Source: Bos javanicus
Lineage: Eukaryota > Chordata > Mammalia > Artiodactyla > Bovidae
Direction: 5' to 3'
DNA length: 64,000 bases
NCBI RefSeq assembly: GCF_032452875.1
Contig: NC_083870.1
Coordinates: 4,030,001 to 4,094,000, forward strand
Shown here: positions 12,000 to 22,757 of the stretch, piece after piece
Numbering within the stretch: position 1 is the first letter of the stretch
Layout: every line of letters begins with the position of its first letter
The notes under the pieces: model-generated
Told to the model about the DNA's origin: nothing
The model's input: the letters and a program-made list of their open reading frames with translations, nothing else
Database searches by the model: none
Made by a program: the position numbers and the translations under genes

Positions 12000-12800
12000 A
12001 CTTGTTAAAGAGATGAAAATGGCTGAACTGTAAATCAGTTTATTTAAATGCATTTTTTTGATAGCAGAGTATAGGCATATCATTAGCTTGTAAATGTGTC
12101 TAATAAGCCTGTCTTCACTAATATGCCAAAAAGAGCCTAATTAACTTTTTTTCCCCTCCAGTTAGACAGTAGTGTGAGGATCCCTGATCACATTTCCACA
12201 CTATCTTTTTAGCATCAGCAAAGCGGCACTAAAACAGCCCCTGTGACATCTATAAAAATGCTAGTTTATAATTAGGACGATCTTGGCTTGAACAATAATG
12301 TTGCAATTTGTAGTGATGGCTTCTGTTTCTCTTTAATTTTAATGTATTAGCCTACAATGCTCTGGAGATTTCTAGGCAGACTAGCCCGTTTCCGTTCCCC
12401 AAATTGCTGGCATTATAACACTTTAGGTTAAGCAAGGAGAAGCAGCTGCAATTTGGTAGGTTTTTTACTTTTCTAATGATTGCAAGGGCAGAAGGAATAC
12501 TGACAAGAAAAGACAAGTGTAACAGCATCCACTTATTTGTTAACTCATTGTCTGAATGTGAGGACCATGTTTTAGAGACGATGCTGATGAGAACCAGGTC
12601 ATAAAAACCCCAAACAACAGAATTCTGGTGTTTCCCAGTGTTCTCTGATGCAGGAATTCTTAGCTTCTTTTCATCAGAGTCCTGGAGTACTGCAAATATC
12701 TGCCATGGATTCCACAAAATAAATTCAGGAAGGCTGATCATTTTTGCCCTTTTGTCCTTCCTGACTTCATATTGAAACAAAACGGCAATGCCACAATTAG
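12000..12800. promoter_or_regulatory. candidate conserved non-coding block
   Basis: Repeat-free, AT-rich and not simple. It holds several homeodomain-type cores (cctaattaac near 12135, ttataattagg near 12265) and CAATAATG. A 142-codon minus frame at 12352-12780 crosses it without a known domain. The call rests on texture alone; conservation was not tested. Confidence 0.3.
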
Positions 12801-13004
12801 AACCACATCACTGATGCCTTCCATGTCTCTTTGTCATGTCTAGGACTGAATTCCCCATTTTTGCTTAAAACTAGAGCTTTTTCTACTAGGAGAGAGTAGC
12901 CCATGAATAGGTTTCATTCAGCAAATCTGTGAATATCCTGAAATAGGTACTCCATCAAAATTGTCTATGAGAACTTTTATCTATACCAAATTTGGGTTTC
13001 ACCA

Positions 13005-13170
13005 TTGAAGAATCTGATCAGGAGTTCTTGAGTAGGATTAGGTAATCTGTATTTTTTTTAAAGCACCCCCAAATAATTTTGATCATGTACCTTGAACTAA
13101 GAAGAATGTTCCCAAATTTCATCACAGCCTCAAATCACTCTGTGGCTCCAAGAAGTTTAAGAATTACTGG
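13005..13170. repeat. MER5-like DNA transposon remnant
   Basis: gaatctgatcagg, ggtaatctgtatttt and taagaattactggcc blocks resemble MER5A (hAT-Charlie), which is nearly palindromic, so no strand is given. Confidence 0.4.
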
Positions 13171-13187
13171 CCTAAAGTCTGGCATTC

Positions 13188-13407
13188 TGTGCTTCCCTGG
13201 TGGCTCAGACAGTAAAGAATCCACCTGCAATGCAGAAGACCTGGGTTCAATCTCTGGGTTGAGAAGATCCCCTAGAGAAAGGAATGGCTACCCACTCCAG
13301 TAGAAGAGTCTGGAGAATCCAATGGACAGAGGAGCCTGCCAGGCTCCTATATCCGTGGGGTCCCAAAGAGCCAGACAGAACTGAGCAGCTTTCACTCACT
13401 CACTCAC
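13188..13407 (+). mobile_element. Bov-tA SINE
   Basis: Head gcttccctggtggctcagac with a Bov-A body that has lost a few bases in the ccagta-to-tctggag stretch, followed by a (CACT)n tail at about 13392-13408. Flanks TCTGGCATTC (13178-13187) and TCTGACATTC (13408-13417) match at 9 of 10 bases. Confidence 0.95.
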
Positions 13408-13417
13408 TCTGACATTC

Positions 13418-14106
13418 CAGGAGTGCTCCCTAATCAGGACTCATCTTTTGTTTCCAGCACTGATCTATTGGGAATTGAGGAACCCAGTGCCTAAGTCCTA
13501 AACCAATTGGGAAATAAGACAAATGAATAAGACAGAAGGGATGGTAATGATAATATTACCATTTTATCCAAGTGACTAACATTGACTGATCTGATCTGAA
13601 CATTGAAGACTACATGCCATAGCTTCAACCTTGTGGATTTATTCATACTAAAGCCCCAGATTTAAATCTACCCACTCAGCCTCAGGGAGTGTTGGGCTGG
13701 GACTGGCATCCTCTATCCCATGGGAGCAGAAGTTGCCCCTGAAAACTTATGAGGAGCAGCAGAGCAGTACCTTGGAGGGGGACTGGAAGGGGTTGAAGAG
13801 CACATGTTCCATTTCTTTCCTAAATTTCCCTGAAGCGTCATGAGTGAGGGGATGAGAGAGACCAGAACTTTTCTCCAACAGATCTCCCTCTACATGGAGA
13901 GAAGCATTAGGAACTACCATTATACCTTGGCTAACTTTTCTTTTCTCACTATTTCCCAAAATGTCATGTATTTTTCTGCTTCTTACTCTATTCACACCAA
14001 CTCTCCTACTGGAAATACCCTTTCAATCATCATCACCTATCTGAATTTCATTCATGCTTAAAAATCAGATAGCACTCAACTTCTTCAGTTGAGTGTTCAA
14101 CTGAAA
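13418..14106. other. unassigned non-coding sequence
   Basis: No recognised repeat. Frames at 13747-13995 (-) and 13840-14061 (+) overlap on opposite strands and lack motifs. Confidence 0.35.
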
Positions 14107-14108
14107 TA

Positions 14109-14188
14109 TTGAGTTGGCCAAAAAGTTCATTCAGGTTTTTCCATACGATGTTACAGAAAAACTGAAAGGAACTTTTTGGACAACCCAA
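14109..14188. mobile_element. mariner hairpin (BTMAR1-like MITE)
   Basis: 80 bp with inverted ends: ttgagttggccaaaaagttc on the left pairs with gaactttttggacaacccaa on the right. TA dinucleotides flank it at 14107-14108 and 14189-14190, the expected Tc1/mariner target duplication. It is non-coding and would have depended on a transposase from elsewhere. Confidence 0.9.
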
Positions 14189-14244
14189 TATTTCCCTGTG
14201 TAAGCTTTCCCTTTGCCAAAGGCACGTCCATTCTGAACTCCCCC

Positions 14245-14435
14245 AGCAGTTATTCAAAGCCTGAGCGAGCCTCAGAATTACCTGTGGGAGATTTTAATCC
14301 GTGTCAAGCCTGAGTCTTGCTATTGAAAAATCTAGTTCAGTACATTTTGGGTTAGGTTTGATAATCTGCATTTAAAAAAATTTCTCCGAGGTAATTCTGA
14401 TCATTCATCTCGTCCAGAAAACACTGCTTACTCAT
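14245..14435. repeat. MER5-like DNA transposon remnant
   Basis: agcctcagaattacctgtgg, gataatctgcattt and gaggtaattctgatcatt blocks fit the near-palindromic MER5A design. Confidence 0.55.
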
Positions 14436-14515
14436 TATTTGCGTGATCCGTTTGGCCCTTTCAACCCTGTGTGAGAGGAGAGATCTGCTTCTTATAAAGT
14501 AGAGAGAAAGTGAAA

Positions 14516-14722
14516 GAAAGTGAAGTTGCTCAGTCGTGTCCGACTCTTTGCGACCCCCTGGACAGTAGCCTGCAGCAGGCTCCTCCGTCCATGGGATTTT
14601 CTAGGCAAGAGTACTGGAGTGGGTTGCCATTTCCTTCTCCAGAGAATCTTCCCGACCCAGGGATCGAACCCAGGTCTCTCGCATTGTAGACAGACGCTTT
14701 ACCGTCTGAGCCACTAGGGAAG
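14516..14722 (-). mobile_element. Bov-tA SINE
   Basis: Reverse copy with an intact-looking tRNA segment (complement of gatcgaacccaggtctctcg) and body. It is among the less diverged SINEs here. Confidence 0.95.
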
Positions 14723-14903
14723 TAGAAGGACCACAAAATAGCATGCAGGGTATGGAGAAGCCCTGTGAATGAAGGTGTTTTTTTTTTTGGATGAAGGTCT
14801 TAACATACATCAGTGACTTGTCAGGTGCTAGTTGTGGAGGAGGTAGAGGGAACAATATACAGCAGTTTCTCTGACACTAAAAAATGACCTCGGCTATCCA
14901 GAG

Positions 14904-15241
14904 GGTGGGCTTCCCTAGTAGCTCAGCTGGTAAAGAATCTGCCTGCAAATGCAGGATATCCCAGTTTGATTCCTGGGTCAGGAAGATCCTCTGGAGAAGG
15001 GATAGGCTATCCATTCCACTTTTCATGGGCTTCTCTGGTGACTCAGATGGTAAAGAATATGCCTGCAATATGGGAGACCTGGGTTCCATCCCTGGGTTGG
15101 GAAGATCCCCTGGAGGAGGGCATGGCAACCCCTCCAGTATTCTTGCTTGGAGAATCCCTATGGACAGATGAGCCTGGTGGGCTAAAGTCTATGGGGTTGC
15201 AAAAGTTGGACACAACTGAGTGACTACGCACAGCACAGCAC
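14904..15241 (+). mobile_element. dimeric Bov-tA SINE
   Basis: A left Bov-tA truncated in its Bov-A part (to about 15026) is followed directly by a complete right Bov-tA (about 15027-15240). One pair of flanking 8-mers, ATCCAGAG at 14896-14903 and 15242-15249, brackets both monomers, so the dimer appears to have inserted as one unit. The same arrangement recurs at 49808-50120. Confidence 0.9.
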
Positions 15242-15352
15242 ATCCAGAGAGCATAAGCGAATTATTTGACTATTATCAGTAAAATGAATATAGTAATATA
15301 TTATCCTTGAGGAATTATTGAGTAGATTAGGGAACATGTATATAAAGTATAT

Positions 15353-15664
15353 AAAGCCTGATTCTCCTTCTTCTGTCTCCTAAGTCTGTAGGGAGCTGTC
15401 CTACCACATTTTACAACACACATGGACACACACATAGATACACACACTTACACAGGTTGGCCCTTTTCTCCTCCCAGAAGTCAATCTCCAGCCCCTTACC
15501 CAGCAGACCTGTCCTGTGAAAGTTTCACTGGCAAATGCAACTTAAATTTTGTGGGAGTGTTTTTCAAACTTTTAGCTCTAGAAAGTGGATAGGATGTGTT
15601 AGCTTAGTAAATTTTTATTCCATTTGCCTAAACTGACAAGCCAAGGAAACATAGATAAGTGAAA
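15353..15664 (+). repeat. unclassified retroposon-like repeat, copy 1
   Basis: Shares about 300 bp, in inverted orientation, with 22774-23074. Shared exact blocks include AAATTTTGTGGGAG, CTTAGTAAATTTTT and ACCCAGCAGACCT. The similarity ends on the copy-2 side in a poly-A/T run, which suggests the 3' end of a LINE-like element. I cannot name the family. Confidence 0.65.
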
Positions 15665-15989
15665 ATTTTCTTTTGCAAAAATAAAGAAGTTTTTGACTTC
15701 TGGATTCCTGTTCTTATGAGATAATATGAAAAAAAAGAGAGGAAACAAAATAAAATTAGATTCAAAGAGTAGATTTTATATGCCAGACACTATTTTAGGA
15801 ATTTTTCATGACTTTTAAAAATAAGTACAGAGGTGGAGGTAAAATTCACAATCTCTGAAATTCAGGATGTCTAACTTTGAATCTTACTTCTACTTCTTAT
15901 TCACTCTGTGACTTTGAGAAAGTTTCTAAAACTCTGAAAGCCACAGATTTCTTATAAGTAAAGTAGAAACAAAGCAGCCAGTCTCTGAA

Positions 15990-16440
15990 GCTGGCCCCCA
16001 ATAAACCATGCCTCTCGGTCTTCATGTCATTGTGTAATCCCCTTTCACATCCAACTTCTACCCTCATGTGATATGATTGAAAGAACAGAGGAAACCAACA
16101 GCGATGTTCTGGGGGTTCAGAACCCAGACATTAAACAGCCTGGTAGACTGCACTTTTTTGTTTGGGGAACCCTGAGAAGTCACATAAGAAGTCTATCCTG
16201 GAGAGGCCCTCAGACCACATGGGAGAGCACCCCAACCATCTCAGCATGCCAATTGAGCCCACGTGACTCCAACCCCAGCTGCACCACAGGAGACACTCCA
16301 AGAAAAACCAGCAGAAGAATCCAGCCCCCATCTGAGTCCCATCAACTCATAGAACTATAAGAGATAATAACATGAAAGCTGTTTTAAGCCACCAAATTTC
16401 AGAGTGGATTATTACACAGTAATAGATAACTAAAACCTGG
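15990..16440 (+). mobile_element. MaLR (MLT1-type) LTR
   Basis: Solo LTR texture: cattgtgtaatccccttt near the start, and at the end the block ttttaagccaccaaatttc followed by ttacacagtaatagataact, the usual 3' end of MLT1 LTRs. A 95-codon frame at 16073-16360 is incidental. Confidence 0.65.
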
Positions 16441-16519
16441 AGTAATATTTTCTACCTTTTAGATAAAAGACAGTCATACACATAAAGCATCCAGAGCATA
16501 ATAATTGCTCACTAAGCAA

Positions 16520-16737
16520 TAAGGTGGCACTATTGGTAAATAACTAGCATGCCAATGCAGGAGACATAAGAGATGCTGGTTGTGGATTCTATCCCTGGGT
16601 CAGGAAGATCCCAGGGGGAAGGCATGGAAACCCACTCCAGTATTCTTGCCTGGAGAATCCCATGGAGAGAGGAGCCTGGCAGGCTACACATGGGGATGCA
16701 CAAAATCGGACACGACTGAAGCAACTTAGCATGCACG
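16520..16737 (+). mobile_element. Bov-tA SINE
   Basis: Diverged head (aaggtggcactattggtaaa) and body ending cggacacgactgaagcaact. Several indels in the tRNA part. Confidence 0.9.
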
Positions 16738-16788
16738 GAAGTATCTATTAATTGTATAAACTTTGCTAACAATGCTGCATAAGGGAGG

Positions 16789-17009
16789 GCTTCATGGGTG
16801 GCACTAGTGGTAAAGAACTGCTTGCCAATGCAGTAAATGTAAGAGACTCAGGTTGATCCCTAGGTCGGAAAGATCTCCTGGAGTAGGAAATGGCAACCCA
16901 ATGCTGTATTCTTACCTGAAGAATCCCATAGACAGAGGAGCCTTTGTGCTACAGTCCATAGGGTCCAAAGAACTGGACATGACTGAAGCAACTTAGCACA
17001 AGCACTGTG
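16789..17009 (+). mobile_element. Bov-tA SINE
   Basis: Second Bov-tA shortly after the previous one. Bracketed by the 9-bp duplication TAAGGGAGG at 16780-16788 and 17010-17018. Its target is a MIR fragment that resumes to the right. Confidence 0.94.
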
Positions 17010-17010
17010 T

Positions 17011-17115
17011 AAGGGAGGTACCGAGATCCCCATTTCCATGATGGGAAACGTGCTGCAGAAAAGCAGAAAGGAGGAGTAGAGACAGGATTCAAGGAATCAA
17101 GTCTACCTGAGTCCA
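17011..17115 (-). repeat. MIR SINE fragment
   Basis: gagatccccatttccatgat and gacaggattcaag blocks. The left part of this MIR lies before the Bov-tA at 16789. Confidence 0.5.
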
Positions 17116-17209
17116 AAAGCACACCTTTCTCTTCTTCACAGCCATGTTTCTAGGGAAGGAGAAGGATCAACTTGCTGCAAAGTCTTAGAAAGTCAATGAA
17201 GTATTTTTC

Positions 17210-17700
17210 CATATCAGATCCCTTTAGTAATAAATAATGAGGGAAATGGAAGACTATAGGAGTGAAGTGTATGTTCTCCTGGTTGCTGTGGAGATGGCTA
17301 CAATGTCTCGAGCTGATGGTGATTTCAACTGGGGAAATGAGCCTCAGGAGGGCACACACCAGGAGGCAGCCACACTCTTTCTCCTAGTGCAACATAATGA
17401 AGTCAAACTACAGACGAATAAAAACAGAGAGGGAATATTTTCTAGAGATAATGTTTCCCGGCCTCTCCACAGTGCTCTAACGAACACCATCCGCTGGCAG
17501 AACGTGAACAGCAGCAAGTGCCATTCAGTGTTAATTACATTTAAATGTAAATCTAAAGGCATCAGGCTCAGGCAAGTCATTTTTAATAATACCTCATCCT
17601 GGGCTATTACAATTTTTATTTGTCATCATCTAATTGATTTGTGTCCATTTCAATTTGTTTACTTTATGCTCATCACCTTCCTGGGCAAGTGGGGACAGCA
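17210..17700. promoter_or_regulatory. candidate conserved non-coding block
   Basis: Repeat-free and rich in homeodomain-like cores: gttaattacatttaaatg at about 17530, ctaattgattt at about 17630 and ttaataatacc. The + strand also holds a 175-codon frame (17237-17764), the longest on this window lying wholly outside repeats. It has no recognisable domain and a weak start context. The regulatory call is an inference. Confidence 0.35.
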
Positions 17701-17839
17701 ACCTTTATTTCTTCCCACTGTTGATGTTCATTCTCATCAACACCTACCATCCCAGATGGTCTGACAGTGGACCTTTTAAAAATAATTTGCTTGCTGCCTG
17801 CTTGCTGCCTGTTGACACTAGCCTTGTGGTGATGCTAAT

Positions 17840-17998
17840 CAACCTGCAGGTCTTCACAACCCAGTTCAAAATGTCCTGGAGGAGCATCACCCATCACTCA
17901 TGGCATCCCTAGGAACAAGTATTATTTTACTTTTCAGGATGTATCACCTAACTCATGTACATATGTGTTGCCTTTTGGTAGGGATCTACATGTTCTTC
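17840..17998 (+). repeat. L2-like LINE remnant
   Basis: cttcacaacccagttcaaaa and the following block resemble the L2 3' region. Low certainty because of divergence. Confidence 0.4.
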
Positions 17999-18018
17999 TG
18001 TGTGAAGGTGTGCTTACT

Positions 18019-20587
18019 TTTTTTTTTAATATAAATTTATTTATTTTAATTGGAGGCTAATTACTTTACAATATTGTATTGGTTTTGCCACACATCAACA
18101 TGAATCCGCCACGGGTGCACAGGGGTTCCCCGTCCTGAACCCCCCTCCCACCTCCCTCCTCATACCATCCCTCTGGGTCATCCCAGTGCACCAGCCAAGA
18201 GCATCCTGTATCATGCATCGATCCTGGACTGGTAATTCGTTTCACATATGATCATATACATGTTTCAATTCCATTCTACCAAATCATCCCCCTCATCCCT
18301 CTCCCACAGAGTCCAAGAGGCTGTTCTATACATCTGTGTCTCTTTTGTGGTCTCGCATACAGGGTTATCATTACCATCTTTCTAAATTCCATATATATGC
18401 ATTAGTATACTGTATTGGTGTTTTTCTTTCTGGCTTACTTCTCTCTGTATAATAGGCTCCAGTTTCATCCACCTCATTAGAACTGATTCAAATGTATTCT
18501 TTTTAATGGCTGAGTAATACTCCATTGTGTATATGTACCACGGCTTTCTTATCCATTCATCAGCTGATGGACATCTAGGTTGCTTCCATGTCCTGGCTAT
18601 TATAAACAGTGCTGCAGTGAACATTGGGGTACATGTGTCTCTTTCAATTCTGGTTTCCTCGGTGTTTATGCCCAGTAGTGGGATTGCTGGGTCATAAGGC
18701 AGTTCTATTTCCAGTTTTTTAAGGAATCTCCACACCGTTCTCCATAGTGGCTGTACTAGTTTGCATTCCCACCAACAGTGTAAGAGGATTCCCTTTTCTC
18801 CACATCCTCTCCAGCATTTATTGCTTGTAGACTTTTGGATCGCAGCCATTCTGACTGGCGTGAAATGGTACCTCACTGTGGTTTTGATTTGCATTTCTCT
18901 GATAATGAGTGATGTTCAGCATCTTTTCATGTGTTTGTTAGCCATCTGTATGTCTTCTTTGGAGAAATGTCTGTTTAGTTCTTTGGCCCATTTTTTGATT
19001 GGGTCATTTATTTTTCTGGAATTGAGCTGCAGGAGTTGCTTGTATATTTTTGAGATTAATTCTTTGTCAGTTGCTTCGTTTGCTATTATTTTCTCCCATT
19101 CTAAAGACTGTCTTTTCACCTTGCTTATAATTTCTTTTGTTGTGCAGAAGCTTCTAAGTTTAATTAGGTCCCATTTGTTTATTTTTGCTTTTATTTCCAA
19201 CATTCTGGGAGGTGGGTCATAGAGGATCCTGCTGTGATTTATGTCAGAGAGTGTTTTGCCTGTTATCCTCTAGGAGTTTTATAGTTTCTGGTCTTAGGTT
19301 TAGATCTTTAATCCACTTTGAGTTTATTTTTGTGTATGGTGTTAGAAAGTGTTCTAGTTTCATTCTTTTACAAGTGGTTGACCAGTTTTCCCAGCACCAC
19401 TTGTTAAAGAGATTGTCTTTTCTCCATTGTATATTCTTGCCTCCTTTGTCAAAGATAAGGTGTCCATAGGTGCTTGGATTTATCTCTGGGCTTTCTATTT
19501 TGCTCCATTGATCTATATTTCTGTCTTTGTAACAGTACCATACTGTCTTGATGACTGTGGCTTTGTAGCAGAGCCTGAAGTCAGGCAGGTTGATTCCTTC
19601 AGTTCCATTCTTCTTTCTCAAGATTGCTTTGGCTATTCAAGGTCTTTTGTATTTCCATACAAATTGTGAAATTATTTGTTCTAGCTCTGTGAAAAATACC
19701 GTTGGTAGCTTGGTAGGGATTGCATTGAATCTATAGATTGCTTTGGGTAGTGTACTCATTTTCACTATATTGATTCTTCTGATCCATGAACACAGTATGT
19801 TTCTCCATCTATTAGTGTTCTCTTTGATTTCTTTCACCAGTGTTTTATAGTTTTCTATATATAGGTCTCTTGTTGCTTTAGGTAGATATAGTCCTAAGTA
19901 TTTTATTCTTTTCGTTGCATTGGTGAATGGAATTGTTTCCTTAATTTCTCTTTCTATTTTCTCATTATTAAGGTATAGGAATGCAAGGGATTTCTGTGTG
20001 TTGATTTTATATCCTGAAACTTTACTATTTTCACTGATTAGCTCTAGTAATTTTCTGGTGGAGTCTTTAGGGTTTTCTGTATAGAGGATCGTGTCATCTG
20101 CAAACAGTGAGAGTTTTACTTCTTTTCCAACGTGGATTCCTTTTATTTCTTTTTCTGCTCTGATTGCTGTGGCCAAAACTTCCAAAACTATGTTAAATAG
20201 TAGTGGTGAAAGTGGGCACCCTTGTCTTGTTCCTGACTTTAGGGGAAATGCTTTCAATTTTTCACCATTGAGGATAATGTTTCCTGTGGGTTTGTCATAT
20301 ATAGCTTTTATTATGCTGAGAAATGTTCCTTCTATTCCTGCTTTCTGGAGAGTTTTTATCATAAATGGATGTTGAATTTTGTCAAAGGCTTTCTCTGCAT
20401 CTATTGAGGTAATCATATGGCTTTTATTTTTCAATTTGTTAATGTGGTGTATTACATTGATTGATTTGCAGATATTGAAGAATCCTTGCATCCCTGGGAT
20501 AAAGCCCACTTGGTCATGATGTATGATCTTTTTAATGTGTTGGTGGATTCTGATTGCTGGAATTTTGTTAAGGATTTTTGCATGTTT
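18019..20587 (-). mobile_element. ruminant L1 (L1-BT type), 5'-truncated, 15-bp TSD
   Basis: A 2.57-kb insertion read on the minus strand. Its poly-A tail is at the low-coordinate end (T-run from 18019), the 3' UTR runs to about 18380 and ORF2 to 20587. The perfect 15-bp duplication GAAGGTGTGCTTACT lies at 18004-18018 and 20588-20602. The first part is closely similar to the L1 at 8523-10050, so both belong to one family. The endonuclease half of ORF2 is missing. Confidence 0.97.
18382..20587 (-). pseudogene. L1 ORF2 remnant: reverse transcriptase and C-terminus
   Basis: Four successive minus frames, each in a different phase, cover the L1 ORF2 from within the reverse transcriptase domain to the stop: 19637-20683, 19244-19621, 18916-19203 and 18382-18894. 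The first has GTRQGCPLSPLLFN (about residues 151-164) and the catalytic FADD (residues 194-197). About the first 32 residues of that frame come from host flank beyond the target duplication. The last frame has the cysteine-rich CWRGCGEKGILLHCWWEC. The frameshifts between frames rule out an active protein. Confidence 0.93.
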
Positions 20588-20602
20588 GAAGGTGTGCTTA
20601 CT

Positions 20603-21780
20603 GTCTTCCATCTCAATTGTTTTTTCATAATGTGCAACACACATACAGTCTACAGTAATGCTCTGAGTTCTAGTTCTTCTCATCAGAAGTTACATAACAT
20701 GTATTCCTTTTCTTAGGTCTCTACAAGGGACCATGAGTGGTGATGGTTTTGTTAACTTATGCTAGAAGTGGAACACTGTTAATGTGTTAGTTCTTATATG
20801 TGACCCTTGTCAAATAACAACATACTCTAAATTAAATACAAATGCACATATTTCCTTAAGATGAATACTAGGTTACTTGAGGAAGTAAGGAGACATAGAT
20901 CAGGGTAGGAGGGTAGATGATCTGAGACAGGGGAACCTTTCTGGACCCTCAAATCATATCAGGAAGACAGTTATCTATCGTGTCCAGCTCTGGGTTTGCA
21001 GTAACTTTGCTTTGTGGACCTGGTGATGGTGAATATTATCACTGTCTCCTCTAGGAACCCCCAATGCACTAACTAAATACTGAAGGCAGGTGAGAGATGG
21101 TACTCAGAGATGCAGGGCTTTTGGATAAATGTAGAATGGAGACAGTTGAAGAGGTAGAAAGAGGGGGTATACCCTACACGCTAATGTACGTGTCTCTCCC
21201 CTTACTCTCCAACTCTGTCCTTTATTCTCAGACAATGTGCTCATGCCTTTGCATGCCTCCATCTTGAGGCACGAGATGTTTTTTTTCTCCCCAGTGTGAA
21301 TCAGAGTAGACATGGCTTCCAAAGAGCCAAAGGGAATGGCATTCACCCATCACAGCAGGGACGGGCACCGGAGGCTCCAGCAGTTGACAATATGTTTGTA
21401 ACAGATCACTGGGCAATTTTCCAGTCTGATACTTCCCTTTGCCTGCGTCCTCCAAAGCCCAAGGTATCAAGAATGTTGGCAGTCTAGTGTGATGAAGGCT
21501 TTGAAACCCAACCCCCTTCCCATACCATGTGCTGGAAGGCACCCAAGCTGCAATACCCTGTTGGGTACTACAGCTTGGATGCAGTACCCAAGGCCCTGAG
21601 TCCCAGGTTAATAGTACCAAACAATGGCCCTTACCCATCCACACAAAAAGAAGGCTGGAGGACTCACAAGTGTCTGTTCATTTAACTCACTCTTCTGAGC
21701 AGCAAGGTGCTTACACGGGCATGTGTGCAGATGGTGAGCATGGGAATACATATGGCTGATGCATAGTAACACACAAGCAC
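20603..21780. other. unassigned non-coding sequence
   Basis: No recognised repeat. Overlapping minus frames at 21104-21346 and 21228-21644 have no known motif. Confidence 0.35.
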
Positions 21781-21885
21781 ATCTACATAGATAGCCACAT
21801 GTACACATACACATATATTCACGAACATGAACACACATGCATGAGCACACGCACACACACATACACACACACCACAAGCTAGATA
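21781..21885. repeat. CA-rich low-complexity tract
   Basis: Mixed CACA, TACA and TGCA units ending in a purer (CA)n at about 21845-21872. It explains cysteine-rich minus frames here (for example 21608-21895), which are artefacts. Confidence 0.8.
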
Positions 21886-21889
21886 AATC

Positions 21890-22394
21890 ATCCATCAGGC
21901 TGGTTCTTGAGTCAAGCCAATAGGCCTTGACCTTCTCAGTCTGCTATCAGAGCCAGAGCATGTATTTCTGCAGTGTGTAGAGTAGGAGGCACACTGAGCC
22001 TGAATTCCAGTCCCCAGCACAGCCTGGCCACCTTGCTTTGAAAGCAAGACTGTATCCCAAGAAGGCTTTTCACAGCTGCCTAACATGTGTTCAAGATGCT
22101 GTGGACTCCATCTCCCACTCTATGGACCACCCAGAGACCCCACTTTGGCTGTCTTGGCCTTTCAGCTCTGTTTCCTGCCACGTAACTCTCTGGCCCATGA
22201 TTCCCATTGGTCATTTAGCTGATGAGCAGCTGTCCACTCTTACATCCCTTCTTGTTCATTCAGTTATAGGTCCAGCTGACAGAGCTGCCAAACATGAGCT
22301 GGGTGAGAAGGCCAAGTACCTGCATAACACACACCTGAACCTGAATGTATCCCACTACAGCCTAGTGTGGGTGGGGGTGGGGGGGGTCTCAAGA
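21890..22394. other. unassigned non-coding sequence
   Basis: Includes a 126-codon + frame at 22038-22418 without a recognisable domain and running into a G-rich tract. I see no support for a gene. Confidence 0.35.
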
Positions 22395-22600
22395 GCAAGA
22401 ACTTTAGGAGGAAACTGACCTGGGTTTGAATCATCACTCTATCTTTGCATCCTTGAACATGATCGAATTGACCCTCAGTTTTCTCAGCTGTAAAATGTGG
22501 ATGCCCATCTCATATGTGACTGTGAGGACTGAGTATGCCCTGAGGCAGTCAGCATATACTAAGGGCTCATAAATGTTGGCTGTTACTGTCACCATCTGCA
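22395..22600 (+). repeat. MIR SINE
   Basis: Sense MIR: cctgggtttgaatcatcact, cctcagttttctcagctgta and gtgaggactgag blocks in the right order. Confidence 0.65.
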
Positions 22601-22757
22601 TCATCTTCACTTCATGCTCATTAGCAACAGAGAACCCCTAAGGAATACTTGGGATCCTCATACTGTCATTTGCCCCCATCACTTGCTTTTTCTTGTCATG
22701 TAACCTCAGGTACTCTGAGTAGGGATCCAGAAACCAAAAACTTCTTTCTTTCAGCAG

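Noticed and set aside
12352..12780. A 142-codon minus frame
   Set aside because: No recognisable domain, no splice or promoter context, and AT-rich DNA favours chance frames. Kept only as part of a candidate non-coding block.
21608..21895. Cysteine- and valine-rich minus frames resembling a small secreted peptide
   Set aside because: They are a translation of the CA-rich tract (GTGTGT read as Cys/Val).
22038..22418. A 126-codon + frame
   Set aside because: No known motif, and it ends in a G-rich low-complexity tract.
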